Below are positions 63,460 through 64,000 of a stretch of DNA of 64,000 nt, one piece after another. Origin of the DNA: Candidatus Multiplicimicrobium inquinatum (GTDB lineage Bacteria; Omnitrophota; Omnitrophia; Omnitrophales; Aquincolibacteriaceae); assembly GCA_002344825.1 (NCBI GenBank), contig DDUN01000036.1:1-64000 (forward strand), in the 5' to 3' direction. Under the pieces are notes generated by a model. It saw nothing but the letters and a program-made list of their open reading frames with translations, did no database searches and was not told the origin of the DNA. Position 1 is the stretch's first letter. The number at the start of each line of letters is the position of its first letter. The position numbers were made by a program, and so were the translations under genes.

Positions 63460-63897
63460 ATGCCGGAATCTAAGACAGGAAAATGGCTTTGGCGGGTTTT
63501 TTGGGCGGTGGTCATCATCAATGTTTTTGTGGTGTGCAACCATTACACGAACGATTTGAAAGCCCGCTTTCCGGATATGGATTTTTCGCGTATGCGCTGG
63601 GGATTGGCATCGTGGTACAGCGAAACCGATCCGTATATTAATAAACACACCGCCAACAACGAGGTTTTTGACGATACGGCGGATACCTGCGCGACATGGC
63701 ATTTTCCTTTTCATGAAAAACTGCTCGTGATTAACGCGTTTAACGGGAAGTGGACGGTTTGCCGTGTGAATGACCGCGGGCCTGCGAAAAGGCTGAAACG
63801 TGAAATTGATTTAACGCATGCTGTTTTCCGTAAAATCTCGAAATCAAAAAGAGGACTCATTCCCGTCACGGTTATTCCCATTTCAAAGCGGAAGTAA
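63460..63897 (+). CDS. RlpA-like double-psi beta-barrel protein
   Basis: A 145-residue protein with an N-terminal membrane anchor (about 10-28). The rest is a double-psi beta-barrel like that of RlpA: GLASWYSETDPYINKHTANN, the LLVINAFNGKWTVCRVNDRGP segment, and IDLTHAVFRKI, with the catalytic-type Asp of the family in VNDRGP. RlpA proteins are septal lytic transglycosylases; the SPOR domain that would target it to the septum is missing, so it may be a cell-wall hydrolase of different placement. TAGAAT ends 6 nt before the ATG; probably leaderless. Confidence 0.8.
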   Translation: MPESKTGKWLWRVFWAVVIINVFVVCNHYTNDLKARFPDMDFSRMRWGLASWYSETDPYINKHTANNEVFDDTADTCATWHFPFHEKLLVINAFNGKWTVCRVNDRGPAKRLKREIDLTHAVFRKISKSKRGLIPVTVIPISKRK

Positions 63898-64000
63898 AAC
63901 CAGGGGCGCTTTAACCGGGCTTTAGGGTTGAGGGATTTTTGCCGTAAAACAAAAGTGCACAGGCGGGGTTGATCGATTCAAAGCTTGACTTAATGACCAA

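Overview
The window is a 64 kb, gene-dense piece of chromosome from a Gram-negative bacterium. The evidence for an outer membrane is a TonB-dependent receptor, a TolC-type channel, two tripartite heavy-metal RND pumps, an RlpA-like protein and lipoprotein signals. A c-di-AMP riboswitch upstream of a Trk/Ktr potassium transporter argues against an ordinary enteric-type gammaproteobacterium. A deltaproteobacterial, Bdellovibrionota-like or Omnitrophota-like lineage would fit, but the phylum cannot be fixed from the sequence alone. I saw no rRNA, tRNA, CRISPR array, phage genes or insertion sequence.

Layout. 0-4 kb: the end of a glycosyltransferase-like gene, an acyltransferase, a MEKHLA-domain protein, and a small operon (membrane protein, rluE, DUF1223). 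4-9 kb: a CPA2 antiporter with two RCK_C domains, DsbD and a periplasmic thioredoxin-fold protein. 9-12 kb: eno, ftsB and a secreted hydrolase-like protein lacking its serine nucleophile. 12-22 kb: amino-acid biosynthesis, ilvB, ilvN, ilvC, leuA (branched chain) followed by the tightly packed aroE-pilD-aroC-aroK-aroB. 22-27 kb: lysR-chrA diverging from htpX-terC-carbonic anhydrase. 27-31.4 kb: a complete branched-chain amino-acid ABC importer, livKHMGF. 31.4-40.2 kb: assorted genes including an atypical zinc-ribbon SDR, VanZ, DUF1653, a zinc peptidase beside an ATP-grasp ligase, gltP, pirin, ferritin and a nitroreductase.

40.3-58 kb is a copper/heavy-metal island. It has a CusBA-type (Cu/Ag) pump plus a CopA ATPase and a cysteine-packed lipoprotein, then aquaporin Z, then a CzcCBA-type (divalent-metal) pump with a very short adaptor, a Cys/His periplasmic protein, a SCO1 homologue and a TonB receptor. 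Each of the three blocks starts with a different small secreted protein. 58-64 kb: riboswitch-trkH, a Lys/Ala/Glu-rich exported helix protein, a beta-CASP hydrolase, an SPL-family radical SAM enzyme, a family 2 glycosyltransferase and an RlpA-like protein.

Two genome-wide themes stand out. First, at least five intergenic copies of a roughly 90-125 bp structured repeat share an inner sequence, while in most copies the outer arms differ but still pair with each other. Second, many genes lack a ribosome binding site and instead have a TATAAT/TAGAAT-like -10 box 6-7 nt before the ATG, which predicts leaderless mRNAs.
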